A stretch of 64,000 nucleotides of DNA from Limiplasma pullistercoris (GCA_018715165.1 DVMC01000066.1:17107-81106), one strand, 5' to 3'. Shown: positions 44,663 to 53,785, counted from the stretch's first letter. Made by a program: numbers and translations. The notes: generated by a model not told the origin, from the letters alone.

Positions 44663-46120
44663 TCATTGCGCAAGCGCGTTAAAGTACGTTTCGACCCACT
44701 GCCGGGCGTAGGCGGGCAGGCCCGCGTCCTGCGCGGCTTCCACGGCCGCCTCGCGGTACTCCGGCAGGGCCTGCCGGTAAGGCACGCTGCCCTCCAGGCT
44801 GCCTGCGCCGTTTCCGGCCTGCACTTCCAGAATCTCTCCCTCGCCCATCCGCCCGCGCTCGTTTTGAATTTCGCCAGAGGTTCCCAGGCGGGTGGGATCG
44901 TAGATGGCTTCGTAGTCCGCGACCTTCTTTTCGGGCGAGGCTGCGCCCTGCGCGGGCGCCGCGGCCTGCGCGGGACGTTCTCCCCCGTCCCCGTCGGACG
45001 AGCCCAGGCTGGCCCCTCCGCCGGGCTGGCCCTGTCCCTCCTGGTCGCTCACCCCCTGCTGCCCCGCGCCGCTGCCAGCCAGCGAGGCAATCGTGCCCTG
45101 TGCGGTCTGCGCGCCTGTACGGGCCGCCGCGCCGCGTACCATGCCGGTGAGGGCCAGCGCCTGCGCGCTGGAAGCCGTTTCGCCGGAGGCGGCGGCCTGC
45201 AGCGCAGAAAGCGCCTGCTGCGTCTCGCCGGAGGCCAGCGCCTGCGCCGCCTGGCTTAGCTGCTGGGCGGCCGTCTGGTCCGACGCCTTGGCGGCTGCAT
45301 CGGCAAGCAGCTCCTTTGTCTCCCCGGCCTCCAACGCCTGCTGCGCGGCCAGCGCATCGCCGTCCTCCAGGGACTGGGCCAGCGCGCCAAGGCCGGCGGC
45401 GCGCATGGCGTCCAGCGCATCCCTGGCCGTGCGCGCCTCCAGGCTTTCCACCTTGCGTTCGGCGGTGTCCACGGCGGTCAGGGCGTCGCGCACGCTTTCG
45501 GCCAGGCGCAGTTCGCCCGACAAATCACCCAACAGCCTGCGCAGCTCCGGCGTCTCCGCAGCGTTCGCATCCAGCGCCGTCGCGCCCTCGTCCACCTTCT
45601 GCGCCTGTTCCACCATCTCGGCATGAAACGCCTCCTGTTCCCGAAGCGCCTGCGCCTGCGGATTGGGAACCAAAAAGCTTACGCCCAGCAGCGCCGCGCA
45701 GGCCAGCGTCCCGATCCAGGCCAGCCGGGGAGGCCTCAAGGCCATTTGCCGCGCGGGTTCCAGGCGCTTGAGGCTGCTCAATGCATCCTTTCGTTGCAGG
45801 CGGGCCATATCGGTATCGCAGCCGCCCAGCATCACGGCGGTCTGCGCGCGGGCCATCAGGCCCAGCGCGTCGGCCTGCCGCGCCGCGTCCAGCGACGTGA
45901 TGGGCCACAGCCAGGAAACCAGCGCGAAGATCGCGGGCAGGGCCGCCTGCGTCATCACGCTCCAAAAAAGCACCGTGGGAAAGATCCACACAAAGGAGGC
46001 GGCCCGCAGCAGCAGCACGCCTACCGCCCCCGCAAACAGGCCGTACATGGCCCAGATAAAGGTGCGCTGCGTCCGCATGCGGCGTTTCACGGGCCGCAGC
46101 GCGCGTTCGAGTTCTCTCAT
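44663..46120 (-). CDS. Membrane protein with alanine-rich coiled coil, unknown function
   Basis: A 485-residue protein that I cannot place in a characterised family. Two hydrophobic hairpin segments at about 22-42 and 47-72 and a third near 132-150 mark the membrane part. From about 155 to 330 the sequence is Ala/Glu/Gln-rich with heptad character (EQEAFHAEMVEQAQKVDEG, AAQQALEAGETKELLADAAAK), a likely long coiled coil. A Gly/Ser/Gln linker leads to a conserved-looking tail with YDPTRLG and a C-terminal PEYREAAVEAAQDAGLPAYARQWVETYF. DUF4175-like proteins have similar tails near MoxR/VWA genes. It overlaps the permease gene by 4 nt and probably scaffolds the complex. Confidence 0.75.
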   Translation of the reverse strand: MRELERALRPVKRRMRTQRTFIWAMYGLFAGAVGVLLLRAASFVWIFPTVLFWSVMTQAALPAIFALVSWLWPITSLDAARQADALGLMARAQTAVMLGGCDTDMARLQRKDALSSLKRLEPARQMALRPPRLAWIGTLACAALLGVSFLVPNPQAQALREQEAFHAEMVEQAQKVDEGATALDANAAETPELRRLLGDLSGELRLAESVRDALTAVDTAERKVESLEARTARDALDAMRAAGLGALAQSLEDGDALAAQQALEAGETKELLADAAAKASDQTAAQQLSQAAQALASGETQQALSALQAAASGETASSAQALALTGMVRGAAARTGAQTAQGTIASLAGSGAGQQGVSDQEGQGQPGGGASLGSSDGDGGERPAQAAAPAQGAASPEKKVADYEAIYDPTRLGTSGEIQNERGRMGEGEILEVQAGNGAGSLEGSVPYRQALPEYREAAVEAAQDAGLPAYARQWVETYFNALAQ

Positions 46121-47019
46121 GCTCGTTTTCCTTTCGGCGCTCTGGGCTTGCGCACGCGCAGGTTCAGCGCGGCAAGCGCGATCAGCAGCACGGACGCCGC
46201 CGCCAGGAACGCCATATTGCAGTACAGGAAGTGATCAAAGGGCAGGTAGGTGAAGGTGTTGGCCAGGCTGTAGCTGAACTGCCAGAGCATGCTGGAAAAC
46301 ATCTGCGTCTGCGCCGCCAGCAGCGAAAACAGGCCCAGGGCGGGATTGATGGTAAAGGAAATCGGCGTGTATTCAATCGTGTGCAGCTGTCCCCCGACGA
46401 TGTTCATGGCGTCGTAAAGATCGCCGATGCGCTTGACGTCATGCCACAGAGGCAGGAGCGTGACAATTCCCAGCGCAAATACCGACAGGTAGCTCATCAC
46501 CGTAGCCGTGACCGTGCGCTGAAACAGCGAGGAACACACCAGTCCCACGCTAAGCGCCGCCAGCGCCGTCAGCAGCAGAAACGCCACGCTCACCAGCACC
46601 TGCGCAAACGTCGCTCCGCCGGTGATCAGCACCAGCGAAAGCATGGGCAAAGAGCACATCACCATGAGAGCCAGAAAGCTGAAACTTTCCAGCAGCTTGC
46701 CCAGCACCAGCTTGACCGCGCCGGTATTGGTTACCAGGAGCAAATCCAGCGTCTGCCGCTCCCGCTCGCCGCTGATGCTGCCGGCGGTCATGGCGGGGGC
46801 CACCAGCACCAGCAGAGCAAATTGCAGCATGATCATATACGCATATCCATCCACGCTCAGGCGCATGTCCCCCAGGGTGACCGTCGCGCCCATAAAGCGC
46901 CCGTATACCGTAAAATAGGCGAGCAGCGCCAGAAGCAGCGAATACAGCGTGATCAGCAGCGGCGTGCGCGCCGAGCGCATGCGCCGGATGGCCGAAAAGG
47001 CGAAAATCGGGTTATTCAC
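46117..47019 (-). CDS. ABC-2 type permease subunit
   Basis: A 300-residue polytopic protein with six predicted transmembrane segments and the ABC-2 hallmark SGERERQTLDLLLVTNTGAVKLVLGKLLESFSF between segments two and three. It resembles the permeases of GldF/CcmB-like exporters. The start is GTG 47019, 7 nt after GGAGGTG and overlapping the ATPase gene by 8 nt, so it must pair with that ATPase. The substrate is unknown; the operon context suggests envelope export or assembly. Confidence 0.9.
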   Translation of the reverse strand: MNNPIFAFSAIRRMRSARTPLLITLYSLLLALLAYFTVYGRFMGATVTLGDMRLSVDGYAYMIMLQFALLVLVAPAMTAGSISGERERQTLDLLLVTNTGAVKLVLGKLLESFSFLALMVMCSLPMLSLVLITGGATFAQVLVSVAFLLLTALAALSVGLVCSSLFQRTVTATVMSYLSVFALGIVTLLPLWHDVKRIGDLYDAMNIVGGQLHTIEYTPISFTINPALGLFSLLAAQTQMFSSMLWQFSYSLANTFTYLPFDHFLYCNMAFLAAASVLLIALAALNLRVRKPRAPKGKRA

Positions 47020-47950
47020 CCTGCGTCACCTCCATAAAGACCTTTTCCAGATTGAGGGGCGGGCGGTGGAAGTCCACCAGCGGCGCGCCCGCGGCGAGCT
47101 GCCTGAGCAGGCCCGCGGTCGCCTCCTCTCCGCCGTCGAAATGCACGGTGAGCACATTGCCCTCCTCACGCCCCACGCCGGTTACGCCCGGATACTGGCG
47201 AATGAGCGTGACGGCGGCCTCCACCGCGTCCGCACCCGCATCCAAGGCCAGGCGCACCCGGATGGGCGCGTTGCCGCTCATGTGCCGGCCCAGTTCCTCC
47301 ACCGAACCGGAGAACACCAGCCGGCCATGGTCGATGATGGTCAGCGAATCGCACATCTCGGACAGCTCCGGCAAAATATGCGAGGAGATCAGCACCGTTT
47401 TGCCCATGTCCTTGAGCGTTCGCAAAATCCCCTTCATCTCCGCGCGGGCGCGCGGGTCCATGCCGGAGGCCGGCTCGTCCAGGATGAGCAGGCGCGGGTC
47501 ATGGATGAGCGCGCGCGCCAGGCACAGCCGCTGCTTCATGCCGCGGGAGAGCACGTCCACGTAGCTGTCGCGCTTGTCGGTCAGGTTCACCAGCTCCAGC
47601 AGGCTCTCGGTCATATGCTTGCGTTCCTTTGGGCCAAAGCCGTAGCAGCGCGCATAAAAGTCCAGGTATTCCCAGGTTTTCAGCCGGTCATAGACGCCGA
47701 AGAAGTCCGGCATATAGCCCATGAGGCGGCGAATTTCACGCGGACGGCCCGTCACGTCCACGCCGTCCAGCATGGCCGTTCCCTCGCTTGGCTTAAGGAG
47801 CGTCGCCAGGATGCGCATGGTGGTGGTTTTGCCCGCGCCGTTGGGGCCCACAAAGCCGTGGAGCTCGCCGTCATGAATGGTCATGCTCAAGTGGTCCAGC
47901 GCCAGAAACGGCCCATAGTAGCGCGTAAGTCCGTCAAGTACCAGCATCAT
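47012..47950 (-). CDS. ABC transporter ATP-binding protein
   Basis: A 312-residue ATPase. Walker A is GPNGAGKTTT at about 35-44, the Q-loop lies in MGYMPDFFGVYDRLK, the signature is LSRGMKQRL, Walker B LLILDEPASGMD and the switch His is in ISSHILPEL. The C-terminal ~80 residues form an extra regulatory domain as in GldA/CcmA-like exporters. ATG 47950 overlaps the stop of the upstream exoprotein gene by 4 nt (ATGA). Confidence 0.96.
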   Translation of the reverse strand: MMLVLDGLTRYYGPFLALDHLSMTIHDGELHGFVGPNGAGKTTTMRILATLLKPSEGTAMLDGVDVTGRPREIRRLMGYMPDFFGVYDRLKTWEYLDFYARCYGFGPKERKHMTESLLELVNLTDKRDSYVDVLSRGMKQRLCLARALIHDPRLLILDEPASGMDPRARAEMKGILRTLKDMGKTVLISSHILPELSEMCDSLTIIDHGRLVFSGSVEELGRHMSGNAPIRVRLALDAGADAVEAAVTLIRQYPGVTGVGREEGNVLTVHFDGGEEATAGLLRQLAAGAPLVDFHRPPLNLEKVFMEVTQGE

Positions 47951-50463
47951 TCCACCCTCCCTTCCATGGTGATCGCCGGCGTGTCGATGTCGGCATAGCC
48001 GTCATCCGCGCCCAGCTTTTCAAACTGGCAATACAGAAATCCGTCCATCAGGTATTCCTGCACATCCGGCAGGATGCTTTCCGTCTTGCCCTGCCCGGTG
48101 GCATTGTCCAGGGTATAGCGCTTGTATTCGTCCCATTCGCCGGTGGCGGGGTTGTAGAGCGATACCTTGTAGGAATAGTAGGCATAGCGGCTGGAGATGT
48201 CCATCTCCGTCACGCGCATGCCCTGGGGCATGGCGTTCAGGTCAAAGGCGAAGGCCCGGCTTTGCACCAGCGGAAAGCTTTGATACTGGCTGGGGTCCAA
48301 AAGCTCCTGCAGCAGGGGACGGCCGCTCGCGTCCTCCTCGGCCAGATAGACGGGGAAGCTGCCGCGCAGGAAACGCACGGTTCCGTCCTCCCCCACGGGA
48401 TCGTAGGTCAAATTCACACTGACCATGCCGCGCTGCGCGGTGCGGGTCACGGGCTGACCATCCACCTCAAGGGCAAGCTCCGTCAGTTCGTCGCAGAACG
48501 CCACAAAGCGGAACCGGCTTCCATCGTCGCTGCGGCTGATATTGCTGAGCATGGAACGGCGGATCATGGCTTCCTCGTACTCCGCCTTGGTCATATCCTC
48601 CGGGTCCGCGAAAGTGGCTCGTTCCACGAAATCATAGGTCGAATAGGAATAGTTCATCAAATCCGCATCGCTCAAAAGCACGCCGTCTCCAAAGGCGTCC
48701 TCACGGTCCCTCGGCGCGCCGGGCGCAGCGGCGGGCAGGGGAACGAGCGCCGCCTCTGCAGTCTGGCCGGGTAGAAGGTCGCCCACGGTCACAAAGCCGT
48801 AATCCGTCACGATTACGCCGTTGTTTAGCGCCACGCGGCTGTTGTTGGTCACCTGAATGACCAGATTTTCCCCTTCCCAGCGGCAGATGCCGGATACGCC
48901 GCTCATATCCTCGGTGGGCGTGTCCCGCGCAACGAGCGTAGCGACGTTCCAGGAGCCGCTTTCAGGATAGGTGATGGTGGTAATGGGGCCATAGGTGCAT
49001 ACGTAACGCAGCCTGTTGGCGTTTTCCGTCCCGGTGGGCGAGCTGTTGGCATAATAGGAAATGCTGTCGAGAAGCTCCACATTTCCATTGGCCACACCCA
49101 GGGTCAGGGGCCCTCGTTCCGCCTTGGTGGCCATGACCGCGGTATATCCGTCCTGCTGTCCGCTTTCATCCACCGTAAGGACGGTATAGTAGGTGGCGGC
49201 GGGGCTGCGCAGGGGCAGTGCCTGGCTCATCCCCCACAGGGCCAACGAAGCTACGGCCGCCAGCGCGGGCACCGTGGCCCACATCCATTCACGCCGGTCC
49301 AGGCGCTTGAGCAGCCAATAGCTGCCAAAACCGGCCAGCAGCACGAACGCTCCGACCACCACCATGGGCAATACGGCCGCGCCGGTGTTTTCCACGCCGA
49401 TGTGGTTGGTAATGTTCGTATCTACGGACGCGCGGGTATCGCGCACATAACCGCCGTAGCGGCGGCTGCTCATGATATCCTGGTACCGCGTCTGGGCAAA
49501 GGTGAGCAGCAGGCGCTGCCACAGCGCATTTCTCTCCAGCCATGCGTTGAGCGGTTTTTCGCTGATGGAGAAGGCTGCGGTGACCACGTATCCCTTCTCC
49601 ACACGCGTCACATCCGCCAGGGCTGCGCTGCCTACGCTCTGACCTGTACCGCCCTTAAGCGATACCGTCATCACGTCCTGTCCCAGGGGCGTGCCGTCCA
49701 GGCCGAAGGTCTTGAGCAGATCGACGGTGATATCGCCGCCGCTGGCTACCGCGCCGGGGGATACGCCCGTGTAGCGCTCAAAGAACCCGAAGTTCTCCGC
49801 CGCCTTTCCGCCGCCGCCCACTACGGCCACGCCGCCGCCCTTGAGCCAGCCATCCAGCGCGTCCTGCTGGCGCTGGGTCAGCGTGCCCATGTCAAAGCCG
49901 TCCACGGCCAGCACGTCAAAGAAACGCAGGCTTTCCACATCCGAGGGAAAGGAGGCGGCATCCAGCGGGATGACGGTCCAGTATTCGTCGCGCAAAAGCG
50001 GATCGGTCGTCCTGGTGATGCTGAAGCTGGAAAAATCCGCCGCATCGCCTCCCAGCGCGCCCACGATCAGGTTGGAAGGGTCAATTGTACCGGAGGGCTG
50101 GACTTCCCGCTGGGCTACGGTTTCGCCATCCACCACCCAGCTGACGGTGTAGCTCTTCTGCATCTGGGTGAGGACCACGGGCAGGGATACATCCAGCGTG
50201 CTGCCCGCCGCGACGGACAAGGGAAGCTCGTAACGGTCGTATTCCCAATCGTTGCGGTTCACATTCACCGTGACCACCCCGTTGGCATCCGCGCCCGTGT
50301 TGGTGATGCGCACGTTCACAGGCAGCGTGCGGACATAGGTGATCACGCCGTCGTATCCGATCTCCGCTTCCAGCGCGGCTGCCGCCGAAGCAGCGGCAGG
50401 CAAAAGAAACATCGCTGCGCACAGCGCCAGCGAGCCAAGTTTCAAAAGGGTTCTCCGTAGCAT
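47947..50463 (-). CDS. Large membrane-anchored exoprotein, first gene of the VWA/MoxR operon
   Basis: An 838-residue protein. ATG 50463 follows AAGGAGG and starts a signal peptide (MLRRTLLKLGSLALCAAMFL). An extracellular beta-rich region (about 30-150) is followed by a fold resembling glutamine-amidotransferase-like or DUF4350 sensors (FDVLAVDGFDMGTL, GGGVAVVGGGG). Two transmembrane segments lie at about 365-385 and 394-412 (LPMVVVGAFVLLAGFGSYWL; ATVPALAAVASLALWGM). A second ~420-residue domain ends in CQFEKLGADDGYADID. I do not recognise a named family. It probably acts as the sensing or substrate-binding partner of the ABC pair encoded right behind it. Confidence 0.78.
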   Translation of the reverse strand: MLRRTLLKLGSLALCAAMFLLPAAASAAAALEAEIGYDGVITYVRTLPVNVRITNTGADANGVVTVNVNRNDWEYDRYELPLSVAAGSTLDVSLPVVLTQMQKSYTVSWVVDGETVAQREVQPSGTIDPSNLIVGALGGDAADFSSFSITRTTDPLLRDEYWTVIPLDAASFPSDVESLRFFDVLAVDGFDMGTLTQRQQDALDGWLKGGGVAVVGGGGKAAENFGFFERYTGVSPGAVASGGDITVDLLKTFGLDGTPLGQDVMTVSLKGGTGQSVGSAALADVTRVEKGYVVTAAFSISEKPLNAWLERNALWQRLLLTFAQTRYQDIMSSRRYGGYVRDTRASVDTNITNHIGVENTGAAVLPMVVVGAFVLLAGFGSYWLLKRLDRREWMWATVPALAAVASLALWGMSQALPLRSPAATYYTVLTVDESGQQDGYTAVMATKAERGPLTLGVANGNVELLDSISYYANSSPTGTENANRLRYVCTYGPITTITYPESGSWNVATLVARDTPTEDMSGVSGICRWEGENLVIQVTNNSRVALNNGVIVTDYGFVTVGDLLPGQTAEAALVPLPAAAPGAPRDREDAFGDGVLLSDADLMNYSYSTYDFVERATFADPEDMTKAEYEEAMIRRSMLSNISRSDDGSRFRFVAFCDELTELALEVDGQPVTRTAQRGMVSVNLTYDPVGEDGTVRFLRGSFPVYLAEEDASGRPLLQELLDPSQYQSFPLVQSRAFAFDLNAMPQGMRVTEMDISSRYAYYSYKVSLYNPATGEWDEYKRYTLDNATGQGKTESILPDVQEYLMDGFLYCQFEKLGADDGYADIDTPAITMEGRVE

Positions 50464-50588
50464 CTGCGTTCCTCCTTGCACGCGCCGGGGCGCGTTTTGA
50501 AGCGCTTACGCATATGCAACGGAACGAATCTGGGTTTTCTTCCCACGCCGTCGGGTTTGAGCTGCCAAAAATGTAACAATCCCCCGGC

Positions 50589-50617
50589 AAAAAAAGGGAC
50601 CGCCTGACGGCGGCCCC
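50589..50617 (-). terminator. Intrinsic terminator of the FtsX-TetR operon
   Basis: On the minus strand GGGGCCGCC-GTCA-GGCGGTCCC (one G-U pair) is followed by seven T. It lies 17 nt after the TetR stop and separates this operon from the VWA/MoxR operon. No clear promoter for the latter is visible in the remaining 125 nt. Confidence 0.8.
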
Positions 50618-50633
50618 CCCAAAAAGCCAATTT

Positions 50634-51215
50634 TCAAACCACAATCCGGTCGCACACGCCCAGCACCAGCTCGCGCAGGGCCTCGGCGTAGCAGGCCATC
50701 TCCCGCGCGTTCTGCACGGAGAGGTAAAGGATATGGATGATGGAGCCCACCATCTCGTCCGATACGCGAAAGGCCACGCCCTCTCGCTTGAGCAGCTCCA
50801 GAATGCTCATGGACATGCTCTTGAAGTGGGCCAGCGCCTCGTCCGTGGCGGCCAGGGCGACCAGCTGGGGCATATCCTCCTTGAGAAAGCGCATCACGTT
50901 CAGCTCCGCCAGACGGTCGAAAGCGGCGTTGACCGCCTCGGCGGTTCGGTCACGGTTGCTCTTTCCCTTCGACTGGCGCAGCGCGCGCTGCGCCTCGCCG
51001 ACGATGAGCATTTCAAAATGCATGCCCACCTGCAAAAACAGCTGTTCCTTGCTTTCATAAAACTTATAGAAGGTGGACTTTGAAATCCCCGCGTCCGATG
51101 TGAGACGCTCCAGGGACACCCGCTTGACGTCCATGCTCACCGCGTGGCGGCAAGCGCTGTCAAAGAGCCGGGCGCGAATATCCTCCATCTGCTGCGGCGT
51201 AAATGCCTGCGGCAT
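50634..51215 (-). CDS. TetR/AcrR family transcriptional regulator
   Basis: A 193-residue one-component repressor. The N-terminal HTH is VSLERLTSDAGISKSTFYKFYESKEQLFLQV at about 33-63, followed by an all-helical ligand-binding domain with no recognisable specificity. It is the second gene after the FtsX-type permease (30 nt gap) and almost certainly binds the two 28-bp operators ahead of that gene, giving autoregulation. An AAAGGAT ribosome binding site precedes the ATG. Confidence 0.92.
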   Translation of the reverse strand: MPQAFTPQQMEDIRARLFDSACRHAVSMDVKRVSLERLTSDAGISKSTFYKFYESKEQLFLQVGMHFEMLIVGEAQRALRQSKGKSNRDRTAEAVNAAFDRLAELNVMRFLKEDMPQLVALAATDEALAHFKSMSMSILELLKREGVAFRVSDEMVGSIIHILYLSVQNAREMACYAEALRELVLGVCDRIVV

Positions 51216-51245
51216 ATCCTTTTCCCCCTCTGAAAGACCGTTGTT

Positions 51246-53552
51246 TTATTCCACCGATTTGAGCGCTTCCACCATGTCGATGCCGCGGACCTTGCGCGTC
51301 AGCAAGAGCTGAATCAGCAGGCTGAACACGTAGGTGACCACGCTCGCCAAAATCACCGACAGCACCGCCGGGCGGCTGGGATAGGCCAGCGTTTCCGATT
51401 CGCAAACCTTGAGCACCAGGCCCGTCAGGCCGATGCCGGGCAGCACCCCGCACAGCACGCCCAGGAGGCTGACGATGTTGTTTTCCCCGATGATCAGGCC
51501 TCGGATTTCCTTCTGATGATAGCCAAGCACCTTGAGCGTGGCGTATTCGCGGGTACGTTCGGAAAAGTTCATCAGGCCCATGTTATAGCAGATCACAAAG
51601 GCCAGCGCCAGCGCGATCAGCGTGATCATGGCGAAGATGGAGGCCAGCATATCCAGCATCTTTGTCAGTTCCTCCGCCTGATCCACGGGCCAATTGAGTT
51701 TATCCACTTCCTCCATGGCGTCCAGCTCGTCCAGGCAGGTTTGCGTGGGACCCTTGATCAGCAGCGCGGTGGGCGTAAAGTCGCCCTTGCGCAGGCTTTC
51801 CCAGGTTCCGCTTTCCATGTACAGGCCCTGGGAGACGCTGTTGTATACGATTTGCGTGATCGTGATGCGCGCGGGCTCATCGTCGCCGGGGAAGAACAGC
51901 TCCAGCGCATCGCCCACGGAAACCTCCAGCGTATCCGACAGCTTTTGGGTGATGGCGGCTCCGACGGGCAGGATGTCCACAAGCGTTTCGTTTTTGCCCA
52001 CGCGCAGCATCGTCTGCCCCGGTTCCACCACGGTGAGCAGCGTGGTGCGGCTTTCGCTGGCCGACCGTGCGCTCACCGATTTTTCCATGATGCATTCCAC
52101 GCCCTCGGCGGGCAGGCGCCGGCGGTAGCTGTCCGCCGAGTCGGCCTCGCCGATCAGGTCGGCGCGCACATCATAGCACAGCGCCTTGGTATAGTGGTTT
52201 TCGGCCAGTGCATTGACCGAATCCTGCAATCCCAGGGAAGCGATGATCAGCGCGTTGCAGCACAGCACGCCCACGAAGGACATGATGGTGCGCATGCGGT
52301 TGCGCATGAGGTTGCGCACAACCATTTTGGTATTGAAGTTGAACCGCCGCCACAGGAAACCCACGCGCTCCAGCAGAATGCGCCTGCCCGCCTTGGGCGG
52401 CTTGGGCCGGAGCAGGTCAGCGGTGGTTTCGCGCGCGCTCTTTTGATAGGTGTAGAGGCAGATCAGCACGCTCATCACCACGGTGAGCGCCACCATGGCC
52501 CACGCCTCGCGCGAGATGGCGGGATACAGCTTGTAGGGATATTCGTTCTGCCCCAGCAGCAGCGCCCAGATCACATTGGGCAGCAGCGCATGTCCGGCCA
52601 CCACGCCCAGCAGCGATCCGATCAGCGAGGGCCATATGGCATAGGCCAGGTAGTGCCCGCGGATACGCCGCGAGGGATAGCCCAGCGCCTTGAGCGTGCC
52701 CAGCTGCAAGCGCTGGTTTTCGATCATGCGGGTCAGCGTGGTCATCACGATGAGCGCGGCCACCGCATAGGCGATGAGCGGGAACACCAGCGTGAGGTTG
52801 GAAAACATGTCGGCATTGCTCTGCGCATTGGCTGTGCTCTGGTGTGCGCGGCGGTTGACCACCAGCGCCGTGGGCAGCGCGGCCTCGATGGCGTCCTCCG
52901 CCTGCCCGGCGTCCACGCCCTCGGCGAGCTTCACCAGCACCTGCGTCATGGGCAGATCCGGCATGCCGCAGGTATTGATGAGAATATAGCCGTACTGGTC
53001 GGGATTGGGATATACCCCGTCGGTCACGCAGATGAACTCCGGGCTGTAGACCACGCCCCGCACCACAAAGCTGTATTCCTGGCCGGACAGCTTCACGCCC
53101 ACGCGGTCCCCGACCGAAAGGCCGTGCGCCTGGGCAAATCCCGCCTGAATCAGGCATCCGCGGGAATCCGTCTGGGTGAGCGCCTCGCCCTGGACCACCA
53201 GCGGCTGGTTGATGCGCATGGCGCCGTCATAGGCCGTCACATTCAGCGTGGGATTGCCGGGCAAGGTGCTTTCCAGCTCCGCCGTGGCGCGCGCGCATAC
53301 GTCGCTCACCCCGCTGATGGCGCGGATTCGCTCCAGGGTATCGCGGTCCGCGCTGGGCACGCTGACCCAGAAATCCGCCAGATTGTTTTGGGCGAAGTAG
53401 GTATCAATCGTGCCCTGCGCCAGCCGCGCCGTACCGTCCAGCCCGGCAAACATGAACGTGCCCAGCGAACAGAGCATCACAATGGCAAAAAACTGCATGC
53501 CGGACCGGCGCATGTCGCGCACCAGCTTTTTTCCCAGAGCGCTCATGGCCAT
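51246..53552 (-). CDS. FtsX/MacB-type ABC permease (two FtsX domains)
   Basis: A 768-residue protein with ten predicted membrane segments. It has an N-terminal segment (MQFFAIVMLCSLGTFMFAG), a large extracytoplasmic MacB-like domain, an FtsX core (LTLVFPLIAYAVAALIVMTTLTRMIENQRLQLGTLKALGYPSRRI), a second N-type segment, another exodomain and a second FtsX core (IFAMITLIALALAFVICYNMGL then REYATLKVLGYHQKEI). This duplicated arrangement is typical of permeases that work with a LolD/MacB-like ATPase, but no ATPase is adjacent in this operon. AGGGGGG lies upstream of ATG 53552; ATG 53546 is an alternative. Substrate unknown. Confidence 0.9.
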   Translation of the reverse strand: MAMSALGKKLVRDMRRSGMQFFAIVMLCSLGTFMFAGLDGTARLAQGTIDTYFAQNNLADFWVSVPSADRDTLERIRAISGVSDVCARATAELESTLPGNPTLNVTAYDGAMRINQPLVVQGEALTQTDSRGCLIQAGFAQAHGLSVGDRVGVKLSGQEYSFVVRGVVYSPEFICVTDGVYPNPDQYGYILINTCGMPDLPMTQVLVKLAEGVDAGQAEDAIEAALPTALVVNRRAHQSTANAQSNADMFSNLTLVFPLIAYAVAALIVMTTLTRMIENQRLQLGTLKALGYPSRRIRGHYLAYAIWPSLIGSLLGVVAGHALLPNVIWALLLGQNEYPYKLYPAISREAWAMVALTVVMSVLICLYTYQKSARETTADLLRPKPPKAGRRILLERVGFLWRRFNFNTKMVVRNLMRNRMRTIMSFVGVLCCNALIIASLGLQDSVNALAENHYTKALCYDVRADLIGEADSADSYRRRLPAEGVECIMEKSVSARSASESRTTLLTVVEPGQTMLRVGKNETLVDILPVGAAITQKLSDTLEVSVGDALELFFPGDDEPARITITQIVYNSVSQGLYMESGTWESLRKGDFTPTALLIKGPTQTCLDELDAMEEVDKLNWPVDQAEELTKMLDMLASIFAMITLIALALAFVICYNMGLMNFSERTREYATLKVLGYHQKEIRGLIIGENNIVSLLGVLCGVLPGIGLTGLVLKVCESETLAYPSRPAVLSVILASVVTYVFSLLIQLLLTRKVRGIDMVEALKSVE

Positions 53553-53584
53553 GGGCGCGCTCCCCCCTTCGGCGGCAAATCATT

Positions 53585-53612
53585 TAAAAACAAAATATGG
53601 AATTTGTTTTCA
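53585..53612 (-). promoter_or_regulatory. TetR-type operator 1
   Basis: Arms TAAAAACAAA and TTTGTTTTCA around 8 nt (28 bp). It matches operator 2 in arm length and spacing with one arm mismatch. Its centre is 60 bp from that of operator 2. It lies 33 bp before the FtsX-type permease start. Confidence 0.75.
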
Positions 53613-53644
53613 GCATGTCCAAAAGAAAAACGCGGACGCGCATC

Positions 53645-53672
53645 TGAAAACAAATCTACTCTTTTGTTTTCA
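53645..53672 (-). promoter_or_regulatory. TetR-type operator 2
   Basis: Perfect 10-bp arms TGAAAACAAA and TTTGTTTTCA around 8 nt (28 bp), placed right after the predicted transcription start of the FtsX-TetR operon, where a bound repressor would block the polymerase. The binding protein is inferred to be the TetR at 50634-51215. Confidence 0.8.
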
Positions 53673-53679
53673 TGTTGTT

Positions 53680-53708
53680 ATTATAAGGGATTTGCCCCGG
53701 CAAGTCAA
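53680..53708 (-). promoter_or_regulatory. Sigma-A promoter of the FtsX-TetR operon
   Basis: On the minus strand TTGACT (rc at 53703-53708), 17 nt and TATAAT (rc at 53680-53685). The start is at about 53673. The two 28-bp operators follow. Confidence 0.85.
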
Positions 53709-53756
53709 TGCAGAGGCAAAAACGTTACAATTCGTTCACGGTTGCAAAAAAAGCGC

Positions 53757-53785
53757 TTGACAGATACCCCATAGGGGTATATAAT
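53757..53785 (+). promoter_or_regulatory. Consensus sigma-A promoter of csoR-copA
   Basis: TTGACA (53757-53762), 17 nt and TATAAT (53780-53785), a full consensus match. The CsoR operator fills the spacer, so the operon should be strong when derepressed. Confidence 0.92.

Noticed and set aside
50464..50580. Promoter for the VWA/MoxR operon
   Set aside because: No -35/-10 pair of acceptable quality was found; the operon promoter may be non-sigma-A or lie in the TetR 3' region.
51516..53774. 752-codon plus-strand frame opposite the FtsX permease
   Set aside because: Its His/Gln/Arg-rich sequence mirrors the permease codons and it runs through the operators and promoter.
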